64,000 nt of DNA from Actinoplanes palleronii. GTDB taxonomy: Bacteria > Actinomycetota > Actinomycetes > Mycobacteriales > Micromonosporaceae. Under the pieces are notes generated by a model. That model was not told the origin of the DNA and searched no databases. It was given only the letters and a program-made list of their open reading frames with translations. This document shows positions 44,161-51,822 of this stretch, piece after piece. The DNA is taken from positions 62,001 to 126,000 of the forward strand of contig NZ_BOMS01000088.1 in NCBI RefSeq assembly GCF_016862315.1. Direction: 5' to 3'. Position numbers and translations under genes: made by a program. Every line of letters begins with the position of its first letter. Positions within the stretch are counted from its first letter, which is position 1.

Positions 44161-44538
44161 CCGCGCAAGGGGACGTATGGGACCGGATATGGCGGGAATG
44201 GCAATACGTATTCCTTGATTAGTGGTGGCGGCGGGAAGGGTAGGCCTGACCAGGCATTGATTAACTAGGTCAATGCCAGGCTTAGGTTGCGGGGTAGGCT
44301 GGCTGGTACTTCGAACTCTAGTACGGCAGTGGACGTAGAGCAGAAGTTTACCGCAATCATGAATAGGGACAAGATTAAAGATGCAGACCTAGTAATCAAT
44401 CATCCGACTGGCCCCCGCCCTCAGAATCTTGGCTGTGACGATGTGCTGGAAGAACTACTTGATTCCGATCAAACCCTCAGAGTTCATTGGCGTGTAGCGA
44501 ATGAATGGCGATCACGAATCTACAAAGGAAAACCATGA
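44161..44538 (+). pseudogene. DddA/SCP1.201-like deaminase toxin tail with in-frame amber codon
   Basis: One frame reads PRKGTYGTGYGGNGNTYSL...GGGGKGRPDQALIN, hits TAG at 44266-44268, and continues in the same frame with VNARLR...TAVDVEQKFTAIMNRDKIKDADLVINHPTGPRPQNLGCDDVLEELL. This resembles the C-terminal toxin module of SCP1.201/DddA-like deaminases delivered by polymorphic toxins. The usual HxE zinc/catalytic motif is DVE and the first Cys of the PC-x(n)-C motif is Arg (GPRPQNLGC), so activity is doubtful even apart from the stop. No delivery domain is found upstream. Base composition is clearly lower in GC than the neighbours. The stop overlaps the immunity gene ATG. Confidence 0.68.
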
Positions 44539-44978
44539 CAAATTTTAAGGCAGAAGCGAGATATCGGACTGAGCATGCTGAGCGGCCGATACTGCTGGAA
44601 ACTGCCGAGAGCATTGATTTATTGGTGGATGCTCTGCTGAATGGTCCGGATGACCACAATCTAGCGCAGCTCCACTCGTTGAATCGGCCACTTTTGCCGG
44701 CCTATGGGGATCCCGACCACGAGCTTCTCGTCGGAGTTGATTCGGTCCTGGGGTTTGGTGCATTGGCGTGGATGGATGCTGATGGGAACCAGGTAACACT
44801 GGGATCCGGGGAGGGTTTGGCGCAAGCTGAAATGTATTTTATAATGGGGCATAGGCGGGAATTCCCAGAAAAATCGAGCGTTCCTCTCGATTTGATTAGG
44901 CAAGCGGTCAAGGAGTTTCTGCTTTCCGGTGGAAAGCGTCCAACCTGCGTGGAGTGGCAGAAACTGGAATACTGGTGA
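44535..44978 (+). CDS. Imm1-family immunity protein
   Basis: 147 residues from the ATG at 44535, which overlaps the toxin TGA (ATGA) and has AAAGGA upstream. Sequence pattern of Imm1: ESIDLLVDALLNGPDDHNLAQLHSLNRP, then HELLVGVDSVLGFGALAWMD and a C-terminal VPLDLIRQAVKEFLLSGGKRPTCVEWQ. Imm1 proteins neutralise deaminase and other toxins made by the gene just upstream. The frame is intact although the toxin is broken, so the gene is now an orphan immunity that may still protect against related strains. Lower GC than the surroundings supports transfer. Confidence 0.84.
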   Translation: MTNFKAEARYRTEHAERPILLETAESIDLLVDALLNGPDDHNLAQLHSLNRPLLPAYGDPDHELLVGVDSVLGFGALAWMDADGNQVTLGSGEGLAQAEMYFIMGHRREFPEKSSVPLDLIRQAVKEFLLSGGKRPTCVEWQKLEYW

Positions 44979-45571
44979 TCTATTAAGACCCGTCAATCGT
45001 GACGGTGAAGGGTCGCGACCCAAAGGCATTGCCTAGTTTGGCAACTACTGGTCACAGCGCCGATTGGATCGTGCGATCGGCAGTTGGCTTGCCGAGTCGC
45101 GCGGGCGATGTGGTGGCGCCGGTGGACCGGTGCCACCACATCGCGGTGTTATGAGCTCACCCACGTCACCCGCGACGAGCAAACAGTCCTGCGCGGAGCC
45201 CGGTTGCAGGCGCTCGGCGATCTCGCGATTCTCCCGGTAGGAGATGTGCCGGTCACTGACCGCCAGCACAGATGCCGTCGCGCTGATCAATATATGCCAG
45301 TCGACCGGGGAGCCCGTCGCGAGATCGATGCGATCGGCTGGGTGCTGAACACCCTCCCGTGTCTGGTGCCTCCCAACTGCGGGGGCGGTGCCGGCGTCAC
45401 GGTGCTCAGGTCGTACAAAATCGGGGGTTGTCGCCACCAGCGACCTCTGCGTCGCGTCGATCGTCGGTCCCGGGAGAAATCGCCCCGCAGGCCAGGCACC
45501 TCACCGAGGCGCATAGGCACCAGTGGCCGTGCCGTGTCCCCGCCATGATCCGGGAGGGCTAGTCTCGCGGC
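44979..45571. other. Gene-poor region with a phosphoesterase relic
   Basis: About 590 bases between the immunity gene and the MEDS pair. The only recognisable content is the metallophosphoesterase fragment at 45147-45287 on the minus strand. Other open frames are overlapping shadows. Confidence 0.5.
45147..45287 (-). pseudogene. Calcineurin-like metallophosphoesterase N-terminal fragment
   Basis: The minus strand encodes VLAVSDRHISYRENREIAERLQPGS followed by QDCLLVAGDVGELIT. This matches the first two metal motifs of metallophosphoesterases (xDxHxxY and GDVxE) in the spacing seen in actinobacterial members, but nothing after it: the GNHE and later His motifs are missing. Leu to Arg in SDLH is also visible. 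A decayed fragment. Confidence 0.6.
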
Positions 45572-46384
45572 ATGACCACCGCGATCGAGTCCTCCCACGC
45601 GTGCTGGTCGTATGGCGATCACCAGGCCCTCGACGAGTACGCCAAGGAGTTCCTGCGCGCCGGGCTCGCCGCCGGTGAACGGATCTGGTACGTGCCGCGC
45701 CCCCGGTCGCAAGGCATCACCGACTGGCTGCGAAGCGTCAGCCCGAGGTCGTCGCGTCCCGACCCGGTGCGGATCATCCCGTGGCAGGACGCCTACACCG
45801 CCGGGCAGGTGGTCGATCCGGCCGCGCAGATCGCGGCGTACGCGGCCGTGACGGACGCCGCGCTCGCCGACGGGTTCAGCGGCTTCCGGGTGGTCGCCGA
45901 CGTCACGGCCATGGTGCGCACCCCCGAGCAGCGCGACGCCTTCGCCCGCTACGAGTACGCCATCGGCCGATACATGCACACCGCTCCGATGCGTGCGCTG
46001 TGCACCTACGACCGGACCGAACTCGGCGACCGGGTGGTCGCCGAACTGGCGTGTCTGCACGAGACGAGTCACGCCAGCGGTGTGACATTTCAGCTGCACG
46101 CCGGCCCGACCGAGGACGAGGCGATACTGGACGGCGAGCTGGACATGGCCAGTGAGGACCTCCTCAGCGGCGCCCTGTGGCGTACCGGGCTGGCACCGTC
46201 CGGCGGCGAGGTGACGGTGGACGCCGGCCGGCTGCGCTTCATCGACCACAGATCGCTGCTGCTGGTGCAGCGGTACGCACAGGAACGCCGGATGACCGTC
46301 GTGCTCCGCACCGGCCTGAGCTCAGCGCTTCACCTCGCCGAGCTGCTCGAACTACCTGACGTACGTGTGGAGATGGCGCGATGA
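45572..46384 (+). CDS. MEDS-domain protein with C-terminal STAS-like domain
   Basis: 270 residues. Residues 1-165 are a MEDS (DcmR sensory) domain: SHACWSYGDHQALDEYAKEFLRAGLAAGERIWYV, FRVVADVTAMVRTPEQRDAFARYEYAIGRYM, LCTYDRTELG. Residues 175-268 resemble a STAS/anti-sigma-antagonist fold (ASGVTFQLHAGPTEDEAILDGELDMAS, TVDAGRLRFIDHRSLLLVQRYAQ). MEDS senses small molecules in methylotroph regulators; fused to STAS it would feed a partner-switching module. It overlaps the next gene by four bases (ATGA), and that gene encodes a MEDS-HATPase protein, so they are antagonist and kinase of one switch. Confidence 0.85.
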   Translation: MTTAIESSHACWSYGDHQALDEYAKEFLRAGLAAGERIWYVPRPRSQGITDWLRSVSPRSSRPDPVRIIPWQDAYTAGQVVDPAAQIAAYAAVTDAALADGFSGFRVVADVTAMVRTPEQRDAFARYEYAIGRYMHTAPMRALCTYDRTELGDRVVAELACLHETSHASGVTFQLHAGPTEDEAILDGELDMASEDLLSGALWRTGLAPSGGEVTVDAGRLRFIDHRSLLLVQRYAQERRMTVVLRTGLSSALHLAELLELPDVRVEMAR

Positions 46385-47337
46385 GGACGGGCGCCGCAGC
46401 CGGGCACGCCGGCTACTTCCACACGGCCGGGTGCTTCGGCTCGGATGACGAACTGCTCGGGCTCGCCGTGCCCTTCCTGACCGGCGGCGCCGCGAGCGGT
46501 GAAACCAGCGTGGTGGTCCTGAACGACCGCAACGCGCAGTTGGTGCGGGACGCGTTACCGGCGGGCGCCGCAGTCATCTTCCTGCCGGGTGGCGCGGTGT
46601 ACGAGCGGCCCGCCGCGGCCATCCGGTCGTATCGGAAGCTGCTGGCCGGCCACGTGGCCGCCGGCGCGTCCCAGATCCGCATCTTCGGTGACCTGACCGC
46701 GGTCACGCACGGCGCGACCTGGGACTGGTGGGCCCGCTACGAGTCCGCCATCAACCGGGCCTACGACGATTTCCCGCTGTGGAGCATCTGCGCCTACGAC
46801 ACCCGCACGACACCGCCGGCCGCACTGGCCGATGTCATGCGCACGCATCCCTGGACGGCCCTGCCGGACGGACGGAACGTACCCAACGCCGGCTTCACCG
46901 ACCCGCACCTCTACCTGGGCGAACGTCACCCGCCGACCCCGGATCCCGTGCTGGACGGCGAGCCGGCCGCCGAGCTGATCGACCCGACTCTTTCCGAGGC
47001 CCGCCAGGCGGTCCGCGGCGCCGACCGGGGCCACCTGGCGTCCACCGAGGTGGACGACCTGGTCGTGGCGGTCAGCGAGGCGGTGGCCAACGCCCAGCGG
47101 CACGGCTCCGGCCCGGTCCGGCTCCGGGTGTGGAGCAGCATCGATCGTCTCGTCGTGACGGTCACCGACGCCGGCACCGGCCCCGAAGACCCGTTCGCCG
47201 GGCTGGTGCCCGCCGGCGACGGCACGAACGGCGGCCTCGGGCTGTGGATCGCCCACCAGTCCTGCAACCACGTAGCCCTCTACCGCCACGACGACGGCTT
47301 CACGGTACGACTGACCGCCGGCGACCCCCACCACTGA
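46381..47337 (+). CDS. MEDS-domain protein with C-terminal RsbW-like HATPase
   Basis: 318 residues. Residues 10-165 are a second MEDS domain (FHTAGCFGSDDELLGLAVPFLTGG, RIFGDLTAVTHGATWDWWARYESAINRAYDD, ICAYDTR); 195-318 are an anti-sigma-factor-like ATPase (VDDLVVAVSEAVANAQRHGSGPVRLRVW, VTDAGTGPEDPFAG, GGLGLWIAHQSCNHVALYRHDDG). It pairs with the MEDS-STAS protein upstream. No sigma factor gene is adjacent, so the target is elsewhere. Confidence 0.87.
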   Translation: MRTGAAAGHAGYFHTAGCFGSDDELLGLAVPFLTGGAASGETSVVVLNDRNAQLVRDALPAGAAVIFLPGGAVYERPAAAIRSYRKLLAGHVAAGASQIRIFGDLTAVTHGATWDWWARYESAINRAYDDFPLWSICAYDTRTTPPAALADVMRTHPWTALPDGRNVPNAGFTDPHLYLGERHPPTPDPVLDGEPAAELIDPTLSEARQAVRGADRGHLASTEVDDLVVAVSEAVANAQRHGSGPVRLRVWSSIDRLVVTVTDAGTGPEDPFAGLVPAGDGTNGGLGLWIAHQSCNHVALYRHDDGFTVRLTAGDPHH

Positions 47338-47441
47338 CCGCGCCCGCGACTGGGGCCCTCAATCGATCAGCGTCGGACCCCGTACGTCACTATCGGCTGA
47401 GCCGGGCCGGCCTGATCGCTTGCGGATCGCGGCAGCCGGGT

Positions 47442-47618
47442 TCACCAGTGCACGGTCGCCGCGAGCACGCCTCCGGTGATCGTGACAGCCGCGCCGGCGA
47501 TCAGCAAGCCCGTGCACAGCCTGTCGACGTGTCGTCCGGTCGGCGCGGCGGGCTGGTCGAGGAAGGCCACCAGGACACCCCACGCCAGGGCGACTGCGCC
47601 GATCCCGAGCCCGAACAT
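47442..47618 (-). CDS. Small two-TM membrane protein (possible)
   Basis: 58 residues: TM1 GLGIGAVALAWGVLVAFL, a short polar loop, TM2 LLIAGAAVTITGGVLAA. Its ATG (47618-47616) overlaps the TGA of a 14-codon leader frame (47662-47618) that itself has a well-placed GGAG, so it would be translated by coupling. Unknown function. Confidence 0.5.
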   Translation of the reverse strand: MFGLGIGAVALAWGVLVAFLDQPAAPTGRHVDRLCTGLLIAGAAVTITGGVLAATVHW

Positions 47619-47662
47619 CAGCGCACGATCCGGCCAGTGGGCAGCAAACCAGGCTGCGTCAT
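47618..47662 (-). CDS. 14-residue leader peptide (possible)
   Basis: MTQPGLLPTGRIVR, with GGAG seven bases before its ATG and a stop joined to the next ATG as TGATG. It may serve only to bring ribosomes to the small membrane-protein gene. No regulatory codon run is present. Confidence 0.35.
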   Translation of the reverse strand: MTQPGLLPTGRIVR

Positions 47663-47816
47663 CGTGCCGCTCCGTTCGGTCGGTTCGGATCAGCCTGCGG
47701 CACGGGTGTGGCCGACGGCTGACCAGCCGGCGACGAGAACATGACAGGCGTCGATGCAGCTCCTGGCCGGCCACCGAACGCCGCGGCCAGCGCAACGTCC
47801 TCGTACGATGGAGAGC

Positions 47817-48128
47817 ATGAATGGTTGGGTGTCGGTGTATTCCTCGGATGGTGGCGGTCGTTTCTCCCTGGCCGGTTGACTGGCCGACCGCGGCATCGAC
47901 TGGAACCCTTTCACCGAGGGCGAGGTCCGCGGCGGCTTCATGTGCGGCCGCAACGACGAGACCGGCCGGTGGTGGTGCCGGCACTACCTGGACATCGACG
48001 CGGGCGCCCTGCGGCGGCTCGGCCTCCATCCCGATCAGCCGCTGTCCCGGATCGTCAGCCGCCCGCTACCGCCCTCACACGTGAAGAAGATCCTGGCGGA
48101 ACGGCTGGCCCTCGAGGCATGGCAGTGA
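47817..48128 (+). pseudogene. Small protein with in-frame TGA (unknown family)
   Basis: From ATG 47817 (GGAGAG upstream) the frame reads MNGWVSVYSSDGGGRFSLAG, meets TGA at 47877-47879, and continues in the same frame for 83 codons (LADRGIDWNPFTEGEVRGGF, CGRNDETGRWWCRHYLDIDAGALRRL, LPPSHVKKILAERLALEAWQ). Codon bias is continuous across the stop, so a TGG-, CGA- or GGA-derived nonsense mutation is likely; an internal start at 47940 is a weaker alternative. Two Cys near GRWWCRHY and MCGRN might bind metal. I do not recognise the family. Confidence 0.5.
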
Positions 48129-48219
48129 CCTCCCCGGCCCGGCCCGGCGCGGCTCCGGGCCGGCGGTGTGAACGAGCCGGAATCCAGGACGAGCACGCCG
48201 GCGTGACATCCGAGGTCAG

Positions 48220-48480
48220 GCGCAGGGGGCTTCGACCTCAGGACGGGCTCCGGGCTTCCGGAGGCCTGGTCCGGCGGGGCCGGCCGGCGCGGAACGGTGA
48301 GCACCAGCAGCACGGTGAGCAGGCAGATGACGGCGGATCCGGACCAGACGCCGGTGTAACCGCCGAACAGGTCGCGCAGGTAGCCGCCGCCGACCGCGCC
48401 GACCGCGCCGCCGAACTGGTGGGCCGTCCACATCCACCCGAAGACGATGCCGGCACCCCGCCCGCGGGGCCTGAGCAGCC
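48220..48480 (-). pseudogene. C-terminal relic of an MFS transporter
   Basis: The minus-strand frame encodes RPRGRGAGIVFGWMWTAHQF followed by GGAVGAVGGGYLRDLFGGYTGVWSGSAVICLLTVLLVLTVPRRPAP, the last two helices of an MFS protein, with no transporter sequence upstream: 40 bases further lies the stop of the next gene. The residual frame runs on to 48035 without a meaningful tail. A truncated remnant. Confidence 0.65.
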
Positions 48481-48520
48481 GGGTCGGCCTGCCGCCGCCG
48501 GCCCGGCCGGAGCGACGGAT

Positions 48521-49480
48521 TCAGTCGTCGTCGTCCGCGGGGTCCGGGTCGTCGGCCTTGTCGCGGGCCCTGTCGCGCAGCTCTTGGAAGCGTTCGACGG
48601 AGCGCCACGGGGTGGTCCGGAACTCGTCGTCGCCGATCAGGTCGTAGACGGCGCAGGCTTCCCGGAAGTACCGGCCCATCGTCAGGCCGTAGGCGAACTC
48701 GTTCCACACCCGCGGGGTCATGATCGACCTGTGGTAGTCGTCGTGCCAGAACGAGTTGTGGGCGGCCGCGTAGATCTCGCCGGCCACCTCGTTGCGCCGG
48801 AAGTGTTTGTTGTCGCCCGAGGACCACCGGTGCTCCCGGTGCGCTTCCGCGATGAGGACCGGGATGTCGGTGCCGGGACAGGCGGCAGCCCGGGTCCGGG
48901 CGAAGTCGAACATCGCCTCGGTGCTGCCGCTCCACTTCGGTTTCAGGTTCTCCAGCATCTGCTGGTGGCCGAACAGGTGAGTCGGGTCGATCGCGATGAG
49001 CTTGTCGAACCGGCGCCAGCGCTCCTGCTCCGGCAGCTGCCGTGCCCGGCCCAGGATGACCAGGTAGTGCCACGCCTCGGCGCATCCCGGATCGCGGTCG
49101 GTCACCTCGTCCAGGCAGTTCTCGGCCAGTTTGAGCCGGGAGAACCAGATCTTCCACTGCTCCGGGCTGACCGTGTCAGCGGTGCCGCCACCGCGGGCGT
49201 CCCAGGCCCAGTAGACGGCGCGGGCGCCGCGGACCAGCAGCGGAAGGGTGGAGTCAGGCTCGGCGCGGACCACGTCGGGGATCCACTCCTCCACGCCTGC
49301 CGCGCTTGCTACGTGCAGCATGTACGACATCAAGTGCACGGGGTCGGCGGCGGTGAGAATGTCGCGTACCGCCGGCCAGTCCCTGGCCTTCAGGCCCAGG
49401 TTGAGCTGCTGGAGGTCCGGAGCTTTCGCGAGCCCGACGGTCGTGGGGGCGGCGTCCTGCTGCTTCGTGAAAGGCCACAT
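48521..49480 (-). CDS. TPR-like protein of unknown function, copy A
   Basis: 319 residues, cytosolic, predominantly helical with repeat-like helices (CLDEVTDRDPGCAEAWHYLVILGRARQLPEQERWRRFDKLIAIDP, then KPKWSGSTEAMFDFARTRAAACPGTDIPVLIAEAHREH). It aligns end to end with the gene just upstream (49487-50461), sharing WITDV/WIPDV, EPD(S/A)TLPLL, SxEAMF, and FWHDDY. Such proteins are widespread hypotheticals in actinobacteria; no activity is known to me. The C-terminus is a run of acidic residues. Six bases separate the two genes. Confidence 0.82.
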   Translation of the reverse strand: MWPFTKQQDAAPTTVGLAKAPDLQQLNLGLKARDWPAVRDILTAADPVHLMSYMLHVASAAGVEEWIPDVVRAEPDSTLPLLVRGARAVYWAWDARGGGTADTVSPEQWKIWFSRLKLAENCLDEVTDRDPGCAEAWHYLVILGRARQLPEQERWRRFDKLIAIDPTHLFGHQQMLENLKPKWSGSTEAMFDFARTRAAACPGTDIPVLIAEAHREHRWSSGDNKHFRRNEVAGEIYAAAHNSFWHDDYHRSIMTPRVWNEFAYGLTMGRYFREACAVYDLIGDDEFRTTPWRSVERFQELRDRARDKADDPDPADDDD

Positions 49481-49486
49481 GACTGA

Positions 49487-50461
49487 TCAGAGATTCTTCT
49501 CGGTGTAGGTGCGGGAGCGGCGGAAGAACTTGATCGTTTCCCATGGTTCCCGGGTGATCCAGTCCTCGCCGATCGACTCGAACAGGCTCCAGGCCGGCTT
49601 GTGGAAATCGCCCCAGGTGAACGCGTAGGCGAAGGTGTTCCACACGATCGGCGTCAGCACCGAGATCGGATAGTCGTCGTGCCAGTACGAGGCCTGCGCC
49701 GCCTCCCAGACCTCGTCCATCACCTCGGCCGGCTCCCAGTCGGACAGCGGCGGCTCACGGTCCGGATCGTCCGGCTCGGCGAGCTGGTTCAGGTGGACGA
49801 ACTGCTCCTGGTGCGCCAGCACGATCAGCGTCGGGATGTGGGTGCTGGGACAGGCGGCAGATTGCGTACGGGCGAACGCGAACATCGACTCCGAGCTACC
49901 GCCCCAGCGCGGGCTCAGCGCGAGAAGCATCTGCTCGTGGCCGAACCAGTGGTGCGGCTCGATCTCCACCAACCGTTGGAACCGCCGCCGGCGCTCCGGC
50001 TCGGGCAGGTTCCGCGCGCGGCTCAGGGCGATCGACCAGGTCCACGCGTCGGCACTTCCCGGATCGCGCCGGAGCACCTCCTCGACGCATTCCTCGGCCT
50101 GCCCTACGAGCCGGATCCAGAGCTGCGCTGCGGCGTCACTCATCGTGCTGGTGAGCCCGTCCCGGCGCAGTTCCCAGGCCGAGGTCAGCAGGCCCGCACC
50201 GCGCAGCAGCAGCGGCAGGGTCGCGTCCGGCTCGCCGCGGATGACGTCGGTGATCCACCGTTCCACCCCGACGGTGGTCGCGGCGACGGAGAAGTAGTAC
50301 GCGCGAAGCTCGGGATCCTCCGCCTCGAGGATCCCGCGGGCGGTCGGCCAGTCGCGCCGGCGAAGCGCCCGGCGCAGGAGTTCGGCCTCCTCGTCGAGGA
50401 ATCGGCAGAACTCCAGAGTCCCGTCGTCATCATCGGCTTCGTTCTTCTTGATCGACCACAC
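49487..50461 (-). CDS. TPR-like protein of unknown function, copy B
   Basis: 324 residues from the GTG at 50461, which gives VWSIKKNE aligned with MWPFTKQQ of copy A; the frame to 50536 is longer but unsupported, and AGGAT precedes the GTG. The central repeats (CVEEVLRRDPGSADAWTWSIALSRARNLPEPERRRRFQRLVEIEPHHWFGHEQM, RWGGSSESMFAFARTQSAACPSTHIPTLIVLAHQEQ) match copy A. An insertion near 230-250 (PDDPDREPPLSDWEP) is unique to this copy. A tandem duplication, probably old. Confidence 0.82.
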   Translation of the reverse strand: MWSIKKNEADDDDGTLEFCRFLDEEAELLRRALRRRDWPTARGILEAEDPELRAYYFSVAATTVGVERWITDVIRGEPDATLPLLLRGAGLLTSAWELRRDGLTSTMSDAAAQLWIRLVGQAEECVEEVLRRDPGSADAWTWSIALSRARNLPEPERRRRFQRLVEIEPHHWFGHEQMLLALSPRWGGSSESMFAFARTQSAACPSTHIPTLIVLAHQEQFVHLNQLAEPDDPDREPPLSDWEPAEVMDEVWEAAQASYWHDDYPISVLTPIVWNTFAYAFTWGDFHKPAWSLFESIGEDWITREPWETIKFFRRSRTYTEKNL

Positions 50462-50731
50462 GGCCGCCGATCCTATGTGCAACCGCCCCCGGTCCGGAAG
50501 ATCAACTCCGCTCCGGGCCCGGCAGGGGGTCCTCACTTGCGGCCCTCGGTGCGGCGGATCGGTGCCCGGGCCCTGGCCGCACCGGCGACAGCGGGATTGC
50601 TGCGCGCCGGTCGGCTGCGGTGGGGAGCATTCGCGGCGAGAGCCGACTTCATGCGGGCTTCACGGCCGGAACCGGGCTGTCCCATCGTACGAAATGGAAT
50701 TTGTCTCAATCTCTCTCGGCGTCCGGCGGGA

Positions 50732-51514
50732 TCAGATGCGGCCGAAGTCCTGGGTCCAGTAGATCGTGCCGATGGACGTGGTGGCGATGCCCACGCCGAC
50801 CGCGGTGCTCGAGCAGTCGAGGATGTTCGCGCGGTGCCCGGCGCTGTTCATCCAGCCGGTGACGACCTCCTGCGGTGTGCGGTATCCCCAGGCGATGTTC
50901 TCCGCCGAGGCGCCGTTCTTCGGGTAGCCGGCGGTGACCTCACGGGCGACGAAGTCGCTGCCGTTCGAGCCGGTGTGGCTGAAGAAGTTCTGCGCGATCA
51001 TGTCGCTGCTGTGTGCCCGGGCGGCGGCGATGAGACGGCTGTCGATGCGCAGCGCGCCGCAGCCGTTGCTGAGGCGTTCGGTGTTGGTCAGCGCGACGAC
51101 CTGTGTCTCGAAGTCGTTCGAGGTCGCCGGCGGCGCGGTCGACGTTGTCGGCGTGACGGTCGGTGACGACGTGGGGCCGGGCGCGGAGGTCGTCGGCCGC
51201 ACCGTCGGCGACGAGGTCGGCCGGGAGGCGCCGGGAGTCGCCGGCGGGGTGGGCCGGGAGGTGCCGGGAGTCGCGGGCGGGGTGGGCCGGGAAGCTGGCT
51301 TGCGGTGCCAGCGGTCGTCCGGCCGGTTCGGCTGCCCGTGCGGGTGGCCCGGGTTCGTGACGACGACACCCGTCGCGGCGGGCGGTGCCGCGGAGGCCGC
51401 AAGCGCCGGGCCCGCGACAGCGCACAACGGGGTGGCGATGACGACGGCGGTGAGGGCGGCGCGGCGGAGCTTCCGGGTCACGAGGGTGCCTCTTTCTGCG
51501 GTCGACATGGTCAC
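50732..51514 (-). CDS. Secreted CAP-domain (SCP/PR-1) protein
   Basis: 260 residues from the ATG at 51514; ATG 51508 is an alternative start. A signal peptide ends at ALA (about residue 39), then a Pro/Ser/Thr linker (about 75-130) carries a duplicated PPATPG unit encoded by a 33-bp tandem repeat. The CAP domain fills 135-260: ALTNTERLSNGCGALRID, HSSDM, HTGSN, AENIAWGYRTPQEVVTGWMNSAGHRANILD with His and Glu of the cleft, C-terminal YWTQDFG. Function of bacterial CAP proteins is unsettled. Confidence 0.9.
   Translation of the reverse strand: MTMSTAERGTLVTRKLRRAALTAVVIATPLCAVAGPALAASAAPPAATGVVVTNPGHPHGQPNRPDDRWHRKPASRPTPPATPGTSRPTPPATPGASRPTSSPTVRPTTSAPGPTSSPTVTPTTSTAPPATSNDFETQVVALTNTERLSNGCGALRIDSRLIAAARAHSSDMIAQNFFSHTGSNGSDFVAREVTAGYPKNGASAENIAWGYRTPQEVVTGWMNSAGHRANILDCSSTAVGVGIATTSIGTIYWTQDFGRI
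51219..51284. repeat. 33-bp tandem repeat, two copies, in the CAP-protein linker
   Basis: 51219-51251 and 51252-51284 differ at only a few bases and encode PPATPG(A/T)SRPT twice. In-frame, so copy number can change without breaking the gene. Confidence 0.75.
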
Positions 51515-51774
51515 CGCTGTGATCGGGTGGGTCGGTCGCAGGGGGAGCAGAAGACCTCAACCGCAACTGTCGGCACCTGAAGCGCCACCGCAGGAGGTTC
51601 GCCGCGACGACCCGCCTGGCCCGGACCGCGCAAAACCGAGCCATGCCACGGCGTCGGCGGCCCCCGGCCACCTCGAAGCCGGGCTCCGCGTCAACGTCGA
51701 CGTCGAGGGCTCACCGCCGCCGAACCGGAGCCGGCGGATCAAGAGCTGGTCGGTCACGCGCTCCTGATCCGCGC
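51515..51774. other. Intergenic region before the pectin operon terminator
   Basis: About 260 bases (308 to the next gene) with no supported reading frame; the small ORFs here are shadows. The terminator hairpin of the neighbouring pectate lyase occupies its right end. Confidence 0.5.
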
Positions 51775-51809
51775 CGAACCCGGTCCGCCTGCGGGGCGGA
51801 CCGGGTTCG
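51775..51809 (-). terminator. Terminator after the pectate lyase operon
   Basis: Perfect 15-bp stem CGAACCCGGTCCGCC/GGCGGACCGGGTTCG with loop TGCGG, 14 bases past the pectate lyase stop on the minus strand. No T tract. Confidence 0.75.
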
Positions 51810-51822
51810 TGACCGGTTATGG

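Noticed and set aside
47741..49486. 581-codon plus-strand frame
   Set aside because: Antisense to the MFS relic and TPR-like copy A; Arg/Gly/Val-rich without motifs.
50462..50731. 270-base gap searched for promoters or a small gene
   Set aside because: Only shadow frames and no notable dyad; nothing supportable.
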